Assembly (NCBI RefSeq): GCF_949628265.1
Contig: NC_088788.1
Coordinates: forward strand, 10,974,001-11,038,000
Source: Cloeon dipterum
Taxonomy: Eukaryota; Arthropoda; Insecta; Ephemeroptera; Baetidae
DNA: 64,000 bases
Direction: 5' to 3'
Below, in pieces: positions 13,161-26,300 of this stretch. The notes below the pieces were generated by a model that searched no databases, had not been told where the DNA came from, and was given only the letters and a program-made list of their open reading frames with translations. The translations under genes and the position numbers were made by a program. The stretch's first letter is position 1, and each line of letters starts with the position of its first letter.

Positions 13161-16130
13161 ATATCCTAACTCTAGTCAAGGACGAATGCAACACAACTGT
13201 TGATATGTGCGTGTAGAAACTTTGAAAGGAAACCTATAATGGCGGAACAACACCTCAATAACAATCACATCAAAGCAATAAAAATTCCCAGTATTACATG
13301 AAAACTCGATGAGAAAGTAGAGTTGCATATTACAAGTTGTAAAAGGAGCATCTTAAATCGTGTGGCAGGCGCCCCGCTCGTCGTTTTCTCCTTTTTCAAT
13401 CGAATACACATCATACAGTTTGAGCTCTCCGCGATTACTTCCGAGTGGACAGGTCGTTGACAATAATCGAGCGAGTGTTACAGCTTTCCATGGTATGGTG
13501 CATTTCGCCACGAGTGAATTTATCCGTTGGTGCTGTCGCTCGTTACACCATCATCGAGGGCAGAACTGCATCTCCGCAAAAGCAATTGTCGTGGAGAGTC
13601 GCGCGCGCACGAGGAATGTTATTGTTCCGCCGTTTTTATGGCGGATTCCAGTCCGCTTCTTCTTTCTCTGAGCTGCGACACCCAAGGTCGGCGCAAAATT
13701 ACGGCGTCGAATGCAATCGACGACGCGGTGTTTGCGACACGAGCGCGATTTCCGCTCATGCAAATAATGCACTCATCCGAGCGAATCTAGGTCGGTCATT
13801 TTTACCAGCCGAGCGAACTTAATTAAGGTGGATTTAGTTTTCAGCGAAAGTTGATTGAAAAGCGATGTTGCTGCCAGGCAGGAGCAATTTGCTTTATTAG
13901 ATTCAAATTTATGGAGCTCTCTCGTTCCGACACACATCCCCCGCGCGCGCCAACAGCGAGCGTTTCTTCGCCGCCCACGCGCAGCTAGGAGAGCGTCTGT
14001 CTAATGAGCTTTTTATGAGAAAACGTTACGTTTACAAGCGGCTGCCGTTTGCCTTTTCAAAAATGACTTCTGTTCCGCCACCGCTTTGTGCAGTTTGCAG
14101 AAAACATTCTGTTGTACGTTACGAGATCAAAGCGATTAGTTATTTCAAAAGTGCCTGCAGCCAGTTTGATAAATAATGCATTGCTTTGAGTGGGTTAGCT
14201 GCAAGTTGATGCCGAGGCGAAACTCCATTCCCTGTTTGTTCTCCTTTCAGCGCCCTGAGAAGCGTTTAGAAGCATTTTGCAAATTGAAAAAAAGATTGAA
14301 TTTCAGACTGCCTTGAGCATCTCTAAAAAATATATATACGAGAAAGGCATTGAATTTTAAACGATTTATAATTTTTCTTAGCTTCTAATCATCAAATTAG
14401 ATTAATCTTGTAATTTTAAGCCATTTGAATTACACTTAAGATAAATTAAAACCCGACTAAATCTGCTAAAACAATCTGTATTGGCTAAAATTCCATACAC
14501 AAATTGCACATTTTCAGCTTGTATGAGAAAATTTGTCCTAGTTTTTAATTATGCAGCTGAAAATTTACGGTTTAATTTTTTTTAATATTTTCTCCTAAAT
14601 TTACTTTCGTAAATACAAATTTTGATACATATTTCATAATTTGTTCGTGCTAAAAGAAAATGTATGCATTTTCGAATCCTTTCCTTGATTAACTCAGCTT
14701 TTATATATGTTTAAAAAACTCTGAACAATAAATTACAGAGCGCAAAAATACATATGACTATAGAGGTCTCAGCCGCGTAATTTTAAGCGGCGGCAGGCTG
14801 ACACGGCTTCAGCCAAACTTTCGCTCTGCGGCTGCAGAGCATTATTGCCAGCGACAGGCATGGTTGAAATATTTAACAAACTATACTAAACAATTATAAG
14901 CTTATAATTTTAAAAATTGTTATTTTGTATAAAATCTAAAGGTTATGATTAAATTGTTTAAATTTTTAGTTTAATAAAATTGATTTAATTTTATTAAAAT
15001 ATTCTTTTTTTATTTAATAATAGTTACTTTACAAAGTTAGGGGGATAAACAGAATTTTTTTAAAACATATCAATACAAAGCCATTATAAAAATATTTACA
15101 AATACTTTACTATTAGCTATGAATATATATTATTTTAAACAATTAATGGGAAATGTATTCGTCTTCTCCAAATATAAACCACCTGAATTATGATTTCAAA
15201 CTAAATATACTCCATCAGAACAAAAGCATGTCATTCCTTGCGACAGAGAAGCAAAATCTGCATTGCAAAACCAGTCTCCATCAGCAATCTCCTTCATTTG
15301 TATTAAAAAAAGAAGTCGGCGGCGCCAGCTCATCCTCTGAAAAACATTAGAATCGACAGCAAAATCCATTTCCCTGCTTGGGAGAAAATTTAAATACCGA
15401 ACAGAAAAAGAAAAGCCAATTTCCTGAGAGCATAATTCTCGTGAAAGGGGAAAATAAAGTGGGTTCTGAGTAATAAATTTGGAAATCCGCCCGACTTGGC
15501 CGAATAGCGCTGAGATGACCTTGCCTCCGCGGCTCCGAGTCAGCCAACAGGAAAGCGATTGGGTCATTTGCCTCCCCCGGCTGCCCCCGCGCCTCGCAAA
15601 ACAACAGAGCTCGTCTGCGTGTGCACAGAAATAACTTTTTACTCGCGTCATTTCCTGGTGCCTGCTGCAGCCAAAGACGTTCATTTCCACGGCAGCCGAC
15701 GACGGAAAATTGCCGCTCAGACTTGGGGGCGAAGAGTGACAGCTCTCGCTCTCTTCTCTCTCTTTCAGAATGGCTTCGCCAGCCTGCACTTTTTCTTTCC
15801 CATCTGCAAATGAGACTTTTTACTTCTTTCTCTCTGTTTTCGATTCAATTCGTCTTCCGCACTAACATCCTAGGTTTCCCTATTTTCCCAAGCTTGCTGA
15901 ATGATATGATCTGACCAATTGTCCTGCCTAATTTCAATTCAGCAAAATGCATCCATTTCATTTGTTGTTTTTTTTCACATCAAAGAAAGGGGAGTCTTTT
16001 AGGATTGACATCACGTCATCACCATGGGTATATTCGTAAGAGTGCCAAAGATTTTATTTAATTTTAAAATTTAGTGGTGATTCTTCTTTTAATTATTTGT
16101 GTGTGTTTCTAAGAGTTCATTTCTTGGTGC

Positions 16131-16258
16131 CGTAAAATTGCGCACAGCTCAACAAGCACCTAAATTTTCATTGTCGAATTGATTGTTGCCCTTTTCTTGC
16201 AACAAGGAAAATCGCGTTTGGTTGTTAAACTATGCGCAATTTTTACGGAACCAAGACC
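16131..16258 (-). mobile_element. MITE-like element, copy 2
   Basis: Read on the minus strand it matches the elements at 2597-2741 and 36313-36451, sharing caacaaccaaacgcg and the 'caattcg…aatgaaaattt' interior. Its ends pair as cttggtgccgtaaaattgcg against a similar reverse-complemented right end. It lies immediately left of the long repeat beginning near 16262. Confidence 0.7.
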
Positions 16259-16261
16259 ATT

Positions 16262-16690
16262 AGAGGAATGATACTGCAAAAGCCTGAAAAATGCTTGTTG
16301 CCATTGCATAACCTCGCCCCTTAGGATTCAGTTAAAGCCTTAATTGATCTAAGAAGCGCTGTAATTTTTTGAGAAAATTGGCTGGAAAGTTGCCGTGTTT
16401 TTCAAATGGTAATGGCTGTCTCCTTACTTGAAATCCGATTTTATTTCAAAACCAAGAGTTTCCACAATAAGTGGCAAACACCGTTGGACAGATCTCGACG
16501 AGAGGAATCGGAATATGCCAAGAAAATATGTTCAAGCACTGTAAATTTTGGAGAAAATTGGCAAAATTTGAATTTTTACTGTAGGAAGGTCCTTTTTTAC
16601 TATTGCAAATTGTTGAACAAATTGTTTATCGATCAATTGTTTATGGCATCCAACAATTCAAATAATTTTCAATTATTGCCCAGTATCATT
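16262..16690 (+). repeat. Long dispersed repeat (pair with 40190-40590)
   Basis: It is homologous to the reverse complement of 40190-40590 over almost its whole length. Shared blocks, in order, include ttaggattcagtt, ttttcaaatggt, tacttgaaatc, gattttatttcaaaac, attttggagaaaatt, tttgaatttttactgt, ggtcctttttta and caacaattcaaataatttt. It has no clear coding content. It is probably an old transposon or part of one. Confidence 0.65.
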
Positions 16691-19600
16691 CCACTTTAAT
16701 TTCATGGCGACTTACAAATCATTTAGACATTTTTATTTTATTATTAAATAGAACTTAATTTACTAAAAGAGAATAAAAAATAAAAAGATTTTCTACAAAA
16801 TAATTTAGTTTCTCCCTCAAGGTTTGCTACGTGTCCTAGACAAAACATTGTACCAAGACATTTCCTCCTCATTCATTTCAAGTTCTGTTAGTGTTGTTAT
16901 AACTATAAAATATATCCCAAAAAATATAAGAAAAAATACTCTAAAGAGAAGCAGCTATATTCTGAAACCCTCTAAGTGTTTCACGACCAGTGCGTTTAAT
17001 ATTTTTTCTATTACAACCTCATAGCACAATTTTCAAACTGTACTAAATTTTTATTTCACTCTTTTAGAAGTGCAAATTGCAAATCAACTGCTCTCACTCT
17101 GCCACCTTTAAAAACGATTAAATGAACGCTGCGGATCGCAAATTGATTGTCAGAGAGCTTTCCACTCATGAAATCGACAGCCTTGAAATAGACATGCGGG
17201 ATAGGCACTCACTTTTTAATTGGAAACTAACCAGCAGCTCTTGCACTACGTTGCGATTAATGCAGGCAGAGGAGAGAGGAATCGGGTCGAGAGGGTGCAC
17301 TCAAAAAAGCCAGAGCGCGGCCCATCCATCCATCAATCGAATCGCTGACGTTTTATGCAACTGGCAGGGCAGAACGATACACGCTTTGAAAAAGTGTGCT
17401 CACATTTCAGCTTGCAGAGAAAACACGGGACATTAGTGTCCGCTCCGCACGCTTCATTTAGCACTGCAGTCGTTTTCAGCAACTCTACTGCGTTGTTTGT
17501 TGCGTAACCGTTGGTTTTATTTAAGCTGCATATTGTAGCAAAAACATTCTTTTTATCTAAATCTATTGCCAATGAAAATAAAGATATAAATATCTTGCTT
17601 AAATTATATTTAAAAGGCACTATTACTAAGAAATATTTTGTAGAGCTAAACATTCGAAAAATAAGGTTGCCGTTGGAATTCGCAGAATCGGCCAAAACAC
17701 GTTGGCCATCAAGAGCTGAACAAAAGAGCGGCAAAAACAATTGTGACTTCATCACTGCTCAGAATGGCAAAGATAATAAGTTTAGCATGCGTCGATTTTT
17801 CAATGATTGTTTGGCTGTTTGTAGGATTTTCCTTTGTTGCTCATTGCAGTCATTGTATAATTAAACCAAACAATTGCAACAAGGAACATCTATCAGTGCA
17901 ACAGAAGTGACGTATCCCCTGAACAATGTGATGGCTGCTCTCTTTGTCCAGCTTTGTTACAGCTAACGCGATGGCCGATGTCAAAAATTCAAACAGCACA
18001 AATTCTAGAATTTTTAGCTAAACATGAGAATGTAATATTCCATTTTTTAACATAAATGTCCTTTAAAGTCTGCAGAATTTCTCAAATGATAATATGAGCC
18101 ATGGAAAAGATTTAAGCCTCAGAAAAGGATTCGTGAAAAATGTATTGGAAGGAAATAAATTTATAAATCAGCTTGAAATGTGATATTTCTAACCGAATTG
18201 AATTCTCAATTGCCTCGATCTGAAAGTTCCCTGTGGCAATAATAAACCGAGGTCAAAAGTCCCCTTTGCTGCAATTTAAATTTGATTCAAATCTCTGATT
18301 TATGTGAGTTGTCTCATTTATATTAAATCCAATATTTTGGCAAAGATTATCTAAGAAATCCAGGCACATAGGAAAATTACTGGCTAAGATAAAAAGCGGT
18401 CAGATTTATGAGTCTGGTGATAAAGCCATAACTCATATACGCAGTAACAACTTTGCCCACGGAGACCTCGCTGAACACTTTTTGCGGCCGGTGGTCAAAT
18501 TAACTTGTCACTTGAGAGCAAAATACAGAAGCCATAACTTAAAATAATTTCCGTTAGCAAGAGAGATTATGCCCTTTAAGAAATCCGGTTGCCGCAGCAC
18601 GTTTTACTCTCTTGAGGGAAAATAATGCGAGATAAAAAGCGGTACTCGCGCACGGGCCAAATTCACGGTGCCTTGGTGAGATGTGTGCGAGACGAGTGCT
18701 CACTTTTATTTACGACCAGGCCAAAAGTTAGTGTGATATTTTATAAACCTCGTTTTTCGTTCTCTTGCAGCAGGATTTAGAACTTCTCGAAGATTACACT
18801 TTGGCCCTGATGGAAATATATCGCACGAAATGCTGCTTTTCTTTTTGTGAGAGTACGTCAATCTTTGGCTGGTATGCCCAAACAACAAATTGTTTGGAGT
18901 GCTTGGAGCATTTCCTATATTTCAAAATACGCCATAAATCCACCCGTCCTCCTTTCGCTGCGATGCACTCGAAATTAGTTTCTGTTATTTTTACCGTGGA
19001 ATGCATCTAATTAGGACCACTTAGGAGGTGGCTCGTTCATTTCAGCGGTGTTGACACCCGAAATATATTTCTTTCACAAATGGTCAAAACATTTAGATCG
19101 AGCAAACACCAAAACCACTCGCACTGGCAACGCGCTTGTTGGTTCGCAGCACAAACTGATTAACGGCGTGATTTATTTCTCGCGACAGCAGAAGAAAGTG
19201 CCCGAAGCAAAGTAAGTTATTTACGGTCCTTTTTGTCGGCTTAAAATTTTGATTTATGCCTGCTGCTGTTGGCCGCGTCGGTGCATTTGTCCACCCACGG
19301 CACACTTGGCCAAGTGGCGACGACTGCTTTGAGTGAAAGCGATATTTTTGAAAATGAGTAGTTGGAACTGGAAGCAATCATCGCATATATATCAAATTCT
19401 TTCAACCTTACAAAAAAACTTGCACTTTTTAACCACTGCATTCTAAGTAACAAAAACCATTTTAAGATAGATTTTACCAAAATGTAAAATGTTAATTATA
19501 TTTTCAAAAAATCTAGCAATAATTGAACACTTTCTCTTTCACTCATTAATTTCAACCCTATTTTATTGTTCACTAACAAATAATTTTAAAACTGCATATT

Positions 19601-22600
19601 AGAATTCACCAGTTGTAAAATTCCCATGGTTTTCGTAGCCTCCAACTAATTGAATTTAGATTATAAAGCACGCCGTCATTTTCGATTCAAACCTGCCTCT
19701 GTACACTCTTCACTTAAACTATTTCTTTTAATGTTCCGAAATAAAAAAAATCAGTTCAGCCAATCGCCGCGGGAACGTAAAAACAATTTTTTGAATAAAA
19801 AAACATTACTACCGTTTCTGCGACGAAACCATCAACAGAAGATCATTTAAAATTAGAATGCACAGCTGCGGGATTGAGACTTAAATCGCAGCAGTGCCTT
19901 AAAGTCATTAGTATGCGGTGGTGCCAAAACTCTTGGCGACTTCGAAAACTAAGGGTTTTTGCAAATGGTGAATTGCTATCATATAAAATTTTTTAACTGC
20001 CTTAAGTATTTTCAGTTTAGAAATGGAATTACGGCAAATGCCCGAAAATGATTTACCAGAGAGGCATTTCGTTTTGTAAAATGTTCGAATACGTGATTTT
20101 AGCCACATGTAAAACCAATGGCGGTCAATAAAATTCCACCCATAGTGGTTCTAATATCCCTCTCGTCGTCGTTAATAAAACTGTGGCTATGTTCTATTAT
20201 CGTAATGTTGGGCGCGCTCATGCTGCTCATCCTCAAATACATAATTACCGGAGGTATATAATGCTGGGTGCACGGATTTGCAATCATTATTTTGCAGCTG
20301 GATGGCGCAGAGTCGACCTGATTGATTTATTGCGACCGACATTCGCCAAGTCAGCAGAATGAGTTATGAAGGGTGTATAGTGATTTGACGGGCAGGTGAT
20401 TAAATGTGCGGTTTTGAAACGTGGATTAGAGCTTTCAAAGGTTTCTTTCGCCAAATTTAATATTATTTTTAAAACTAGTGTACCATTAAAGTAAAGGCGT
20501 TTCGGCAACCTTTCTCGAAAACTAAAATTCTTTAACAAACTATTTGTATATATTTTATGCTTGATATGTTTGATAGAATTTTCCTAATTTTCTTTTAAAA
20601 GTAAAAGAAAAATTTAAAGAAGAGTAAATGCACAATTTATGAAACAAGTTATTTTGATTAAAATGTGAATAATTTTAAATTTTAAACTTCATCACTTTAA
20701 AATAATTATTATTCTTTAAATTCTTTTTAATATATTTTTTATAACATTTTTTGTATATATAATTTATTCATTTATCATTTTGAATTTTAAAATTAAATTA
20801 ATTTTAGCCGGTTTTTAATTTTTATTTTATATTACAGAGTATATCAGAGAAATTTAGTCATTGAAATTCCTGTAAGGAAAATGGTTGATCTACATACACG
20901 TACTTTACATCCCATTCAAAAGGACTTGAATTATTCTGACTGAGAAGTGGATAATGCTAATTAAATTAAATATCGTGATAATAATCTAATATAATATTCC
21001 AAAAAGTTCCCTGGCACTTTATTGGAAGCGAAATTGATAAAAAGAGCCGTGTCTCTTAGTTTAATAAAATTCAACGCAGAGAGTCGGGAACGTTTCAACG
21101 TAATAAATTTGGTTTTTATCCTCGTCACGCGGAGGCGAAAGAATAACACTCTCTGCGTGCGTCAACATGGTGTAATGGATAAGAAGTGTCAGAGCATGAA
21201 AACTTTTACCATCTTTCAACGCATTCTGCTTTTTCCATATGTATAACGTATACTGCCATCCTGTTTCGGGGCGGACTACTGTCCGAGGAAAATGTTATGC
21301 GCGCCGGCTTTCTCGCGACGAGCGACGCCTCTAGACAATGCGTCGTGGGAGGGCGCGCTCGAATTTTGATAAAAACGTCAATCTAACCTGCCTTGCCGCG
21401 TTTGAATGCGACGACACGAGCTGCGAAATAGGGCTGGCCAAAATATTTATGTGTTTTATTTTCACCCCCGGCTTTTTATGTTCCTCTCCGCTCGCTTGCC
21501 ATTGCATTCGAACAAAGACTATGGCTGCTGCGTTGCGAGCGCCAGCCGACAAAAAAAGAAGGTCAAAGACGAGTGAGACACGTCGCTTTTCGCGAGTTTG
21601 CCAACCATGTGCCCAATCGGAAGCATATATGATGTACGAGGGGCCAAAAGTTTCGGAACAAATAGGCGGTAATATTACCGGCGCACTTGGTGCCAAAAAT
21701 GCAGGCGAACTATCAATATTTGCAACGTTAGTCTGTCACAGACTGATTTGGGACGCTATTAATCCAGAGAATTGTGCGTGGAGTTCAAGATAAGGAATTC
21801 CTAAAGTGAACGTCGCTTCAGCCACGTCTGTCTGTAATGTTTGGCTTTGAGATTTGGATTGAGTGAGCTCCTCAAGTCCATAAAATTGCCACATAAAACT
21901 CGTCAGCAGTAAAAAAAGCTATTTCATGTAGACTGTCGCCGTTTTTGGATATTTGATTTAGTTGTTGAGAAACTCTATAAATAATATTTGAACGAGCAGA
22001 AAGGACTTTCCGTTAATTTAAGTTAATAACAATCACTTCTTGTTAAAATATATCATGTTTAGTTTCGTTATTACTTATTAGATTCTATATATTTGGCAAA
22101 GTGAAAAAATGTTGCTCGATAATTTTTTTAAAGTGAATTTCGTGGCTCTTCGTCCTCAATTTTGGTACCAACCAATTGGGCTCCTCAAATGCAATTCATT
22201 CTTGGGTATTTTATAAAATTCGACTTCAATTTGGCCTAAAATTGTTATTGATTTTATACATTTTTTTGCCAAACTTGAAAACCTTGTGTTTTTTCTGAAT
22301 TCCCCTATGGCCTCCGGATTTTTTCATATCAACGATGAGTGGGCATTTTTTGTTGTGCAGGTACGACCGGAACCGACCATCCAGATTTGCGGATAATCGT
22401 TTTGCACTGTTTGTCGTTATCACAAGGCTAGATAAAAGGACTGACATCCAGACTCCAGAGTTCCAGACTGGTAGATGGAAAGGAAAATGATGATTATATT
22501 TTATGAATGATTTAATATGGACCAAAATATTTTGGGCAGTAACTTCTGCAATAGTGCAAAAGGGAAAGGATCCACAAGACTTAACCTTGCGGCTAAACTA

Positions 22601-23301
22601 AAAAAAAAATCGTGGATTCTTCGTCCTAAGGAAATATGGCAATTCTGCTTCAGCACAATCTTATTTTCCCTGTGTTTCATTGAATTGGAAATAATTTTCA
22701 ATGACATAATTAATTCGTTAATTTATTTTGAAATGACTATTGAATCAAAATGGAAGACCAATAACATGTTGAAAAATTATAAATTATAAAAAAAATTAAT
22801 ATCAAACGCTCTCATACTGCACAGCAGCTTCTTCGGCCCCGCAGGCCTCATCAGCATCACTTTAGCTTCAAAACAAAAATTTGTAGCCTTATTAATTTGC
22901 ATGGGATTAACCATTGTAAATTAACCCCACACATGGATTTTCTTTTATTTATATATAATTCATCTTCATGATACCCTTCGCAAGGGATGGTCAAACTATG
23001 TATATGTCTGAACTAGGTCAATTATAATAATAAAAAAATAGCATTTAGCTTCCTGTAGCAAACATCAGAAGACTCTCGCAAAAAGTGGTGCCGGCTGGCC
23101 ACACAAGGACAGCGTAGGAGGCGAAGAAATGCTCTTCAGCGGCTAATTAGTAAACAGGGCGGCGCACAGATTGTGTTGACAGAGCGTAGGTGACACAAAA
23201 GCAGCCGAAATAATCTGGTAACGTAATCTGCCGCGTTGCTCTGCTCCTTCCTTTGTCGCCGCCGACAGTGGCTGCATTTTTCTCCCTAGGGACAAGAAAT
23301 G

Positions 23302-23303
<2 letters not shown>
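16691..23303. other. Non-coding stretch
   Basis: There is no supported gene. Higher-GC patches occur at about 17100-17450, 18460-19300 and 21050-21800. The 151-codon plus-strand frame ending at 21793 and the 117-codon frame ending at 17864 show no recognisable domain. The rest is AT-rich and has no feature I can name. Confidence 0.4.

Positions 23304-23358
<55 letters not shown>
23304..23358. repeat. (GA)n microsatellite
   Basis: About 27 uninterrupted GA/AG units in a GC-rich patch. Apart from being a simple-sequence repeat, GA tracts can bind GAGA-type factors in insects; that role here is only a possibility. Confidence 0.97.
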
Positions 23359-23359
<1 letters not shown>

Positions 23360-26300
23360 ACATTACCGCGTCTCTTCGCCGTCGTGATGTAAATAGAATT
23401 TGAATGCGAGCGAGCGCTAATTAGGACGTGCTGTCTCTCGGTTATTATGACATGCAGAATCGATACCGCGCGGCACAATACAGTGCTGAGAGCGAGTTGG
23501 GGGGCTGCAGACAACAACGTACACAGCCAGCACGCCGGCGCTTGAAATCAGCCAGCTGTATCCTGCTCTCGCCTAATTATGCTTTCTCTATCTGCATATT
23601 GGCTTTTACTCTGAAGCTACCAGAAAATGACTGATCCGCATCCGCACGCACATTGTTTTGCAGCCGCGAATGCGAGGCTCTGTAAACAGTTTAATGGGCT
23701 CTAAAGTGACGAGAAACATGTTTTACATTTCTGGATTGGTGAAACAATAAATAAATTAATAAATTACTGACTTTCTTCCAAATGAAATTTAAATTGCCAA
23801 ATGTTTTTTTAGCTCTGTGCTGTTTTGCTTAGGATGGATAGCTAGCAATATTTTGAGAGGAATAAAATAAACAACAAGTTCTCGTACTGTTCTGGCGCAG
23901 AGCTAAATAGCCATTATTTGTAAATTTAATGAAATTGTCCGAATGTACAGTATATTTCTTTTTTCTGTTTTTATTTCGTATGTTCCCTAGGATGGCAAAA
24001 AGTAGAACAGTTAAAGAGAACATTTTTTACATTTTATCTCCTTCTAACTCGTTGCTGGTCAACGTTTGTCTGTGCATTTACGATTTATCCAGCGTTTTAT
24101 GTTAAATTAAAATATCTTTGTGTATTTTTTCATTAATTTATGCGTAACATATCATTTAAGCCTAGATTTATTTTCTAAATATGAAAAAAGATTTAATGAT
24201 TAGAGCCGATTCTTGGTCTCAATGCGAGATTCACGAAAATCAGCCCTCAAAGTGCAATTTTCTCATGGTTTAGCATTTTTATAATTTTCTTAGTTTATTT
24301 GAACACAGATGTTTATTGTAATATTATGTCCAATATTTTTCGTATCAAGTATAGAGTGATAAAATCAGTTGATGACTTAAAATAGCTCAGCAAACCTTTA
24401 AGAATAAGAAATTTGCTAATTATTTGATTCATTTTCATAGTATATAATAAAAATTAGCCAGTGAAATAATTTGGATAGGACTTAAAAACTCAATTTTTTT
24501 AAACTACACATGCAAAGGAAAACGATAATAACAACCCCAGAAAACGAGTTATCTCTTTTAGCAAGTAAAACCATCTAATATGTAAGAAAATAGACTCCTA
24601 GCCCGTTTAAAAATTATATAGATTCAGCCAAAAACTCTGAAACGGTTTGATAAACACTTTTTTTCTTATAAATTACTTTTTTGATTTTGACTCCTCTTGT
24701 CACCCTCGAACGGTGTGCAAATTTTGAGGTAAATTTCTCTTTTGGGGAAATCAATCATGATTTTCAATAGGGAGAATCTGGAGAATGTGCGCTCACCGCT
24801 TGAACAGCGCGCAAACTTCTAAGCCGATTTTCTCGCAAATTGAAACGGCAACGTCTTTCCTCATTTTTAGAGAGCATTTCAAGAGGTAAATAAATTATCA
24901 CATTTTTTTCTCCATAACTTTACATAAAGAGACAAAACCTCGATCACCCATTTGACTGATTATAGTGTCAGCGTTTTGAAAAAAATAATTAGCTTTAATT
25001 GTGTAACAATTTTTTGAAACATAATCCCTTACACACAGGATTAAGACACTACTTTATTTTTCAAAGCTATGCAACCGCCTGCACAGAGCCGTCTTCCCGA
25101 TTGCCTATATACCTCTCTCGTCTCATGCAACGCGGCTGTGTGTCAGTCATTTTCCTGCAATCAGGCGGCGTCGTGCCTGCCTGCCTGCGGACTCGTTTTC
25201 TTTCCGATAAGCCGCGGATTTTTGCCTAACGAGGGTGCTCTAATTCTCTCCAGCAGAGTTGGCTCGCCTTCTTCTTCATCTTCCAGCAGCAGGCGACGCT
25301 TCTTTTCAACGCGGCTGGCGAAAAAAGGCTGCATACATATTGCTGCACCACTCGTGTGTTTGATTAATAGAGCTGCTTGATGTGAACTGACGTGGCTGCG
25401 CATTCTAATTAGAGTTGCCTCTCGAAAAGTGGAGCAAACTATATTAACCTAACTCGCTAACTAAGTTAGGATTTGATTAGTTCAGACACACTTCCTCGTG
25501 TGCAGCCGAGTCGCGTGCCCTAGTTTGTAATTCAAACTTCGTTAACCTTCAAAGGTGCGCTTTATGAATAGAAGCAATGAAGAGATGCGCCGCGTTTAAT
25601 TGACCGTATAACAAGCTGTGCAAGGAAGATAAGATCCTAATTTCATTAAAAAAATATCCATGCATAGACTTGGGATTTAAACCAATTTTTCGGAGGAAAT
25701 CGACATTTTAGATTAATATATGGTTTATAAATGGAGAATTGTATTCATCACTCTTATATCGATACTTATTTTAATAAAATTCTTAGAACAAAAAAATGGT
25801 TAAATTAGTCGTAAAACTTTTGAAATGGAAAGAGAGATAATGTTAGTTTCATAACTCTAACTCAGAACCAAAAGATGTTAAGAGTTTGTCTTAAAGAGAG
25901 GAAGTAATTACTCTAGTTTCATTTCAGGATAACATTGAGAGTGGTAAAATACACGAGACAAAGTCAATGTTTGACAGCTATTATGTTGATTCGCAAGGTT
26001 TTTCCTACAAAATAAATATTTTTTATTGCTCAAGTAAGTTGAAAACTAAATCAATTCAGCCTTAGAAATTTGTTATTTCAAAAATTACTTTTAAAAATAA
26101 ATAAAATTGCATTTTTGGCCAGTTAAATTCTGACAAAATCAATTAACTTGAACAAAAAACTAATCAAATGGCCAAAATAATCGAAAATAAGATTTAAATT
26201 CTGAAACTTGAAAAGCTTATAAAGTTATTGGATTGGATGTCTAGCATAGCCCGCAAAATAAATTTTGCAAAATTGCAAAGAATCGTAAAAATCTTCCTAT

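Larger units (their letters stand above)
9854..16130. other. Non-coding stretch with GC-rich islands and old dispersed repeats
   Basis: There is no supported gene. GC-rich islands lie at about 10000-10920, 11460-12110, 13340-14330 and 15500-15800. A short CAG run sits at 10302-10316. Two members of a degenerate dispersed repeat lie at 11045-11185 and 13040-13160. The longest frames (for example 197 codons on the minus strand, 15196-15789) have no recognisable domain and biased, low-complexity composition, so I treat them as chance. Confidence 0.4.

Noticed and set aside
15196-15789. 197-codon minus-strand frame
   Set aside because: No recognisable domain or start context; the GC-rich part has several overlapping open frames on both strands.
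21338-21793. 151-codon plus-strand frame
   Set aside because: No domain, irregular composition, overlapping open frame on the other strand in a GC-rich island.
23143-23517. Minus-strand frame rich in Leu-Ser dipeptides
   Set aside because: It is the translation of the GA microsatellite.
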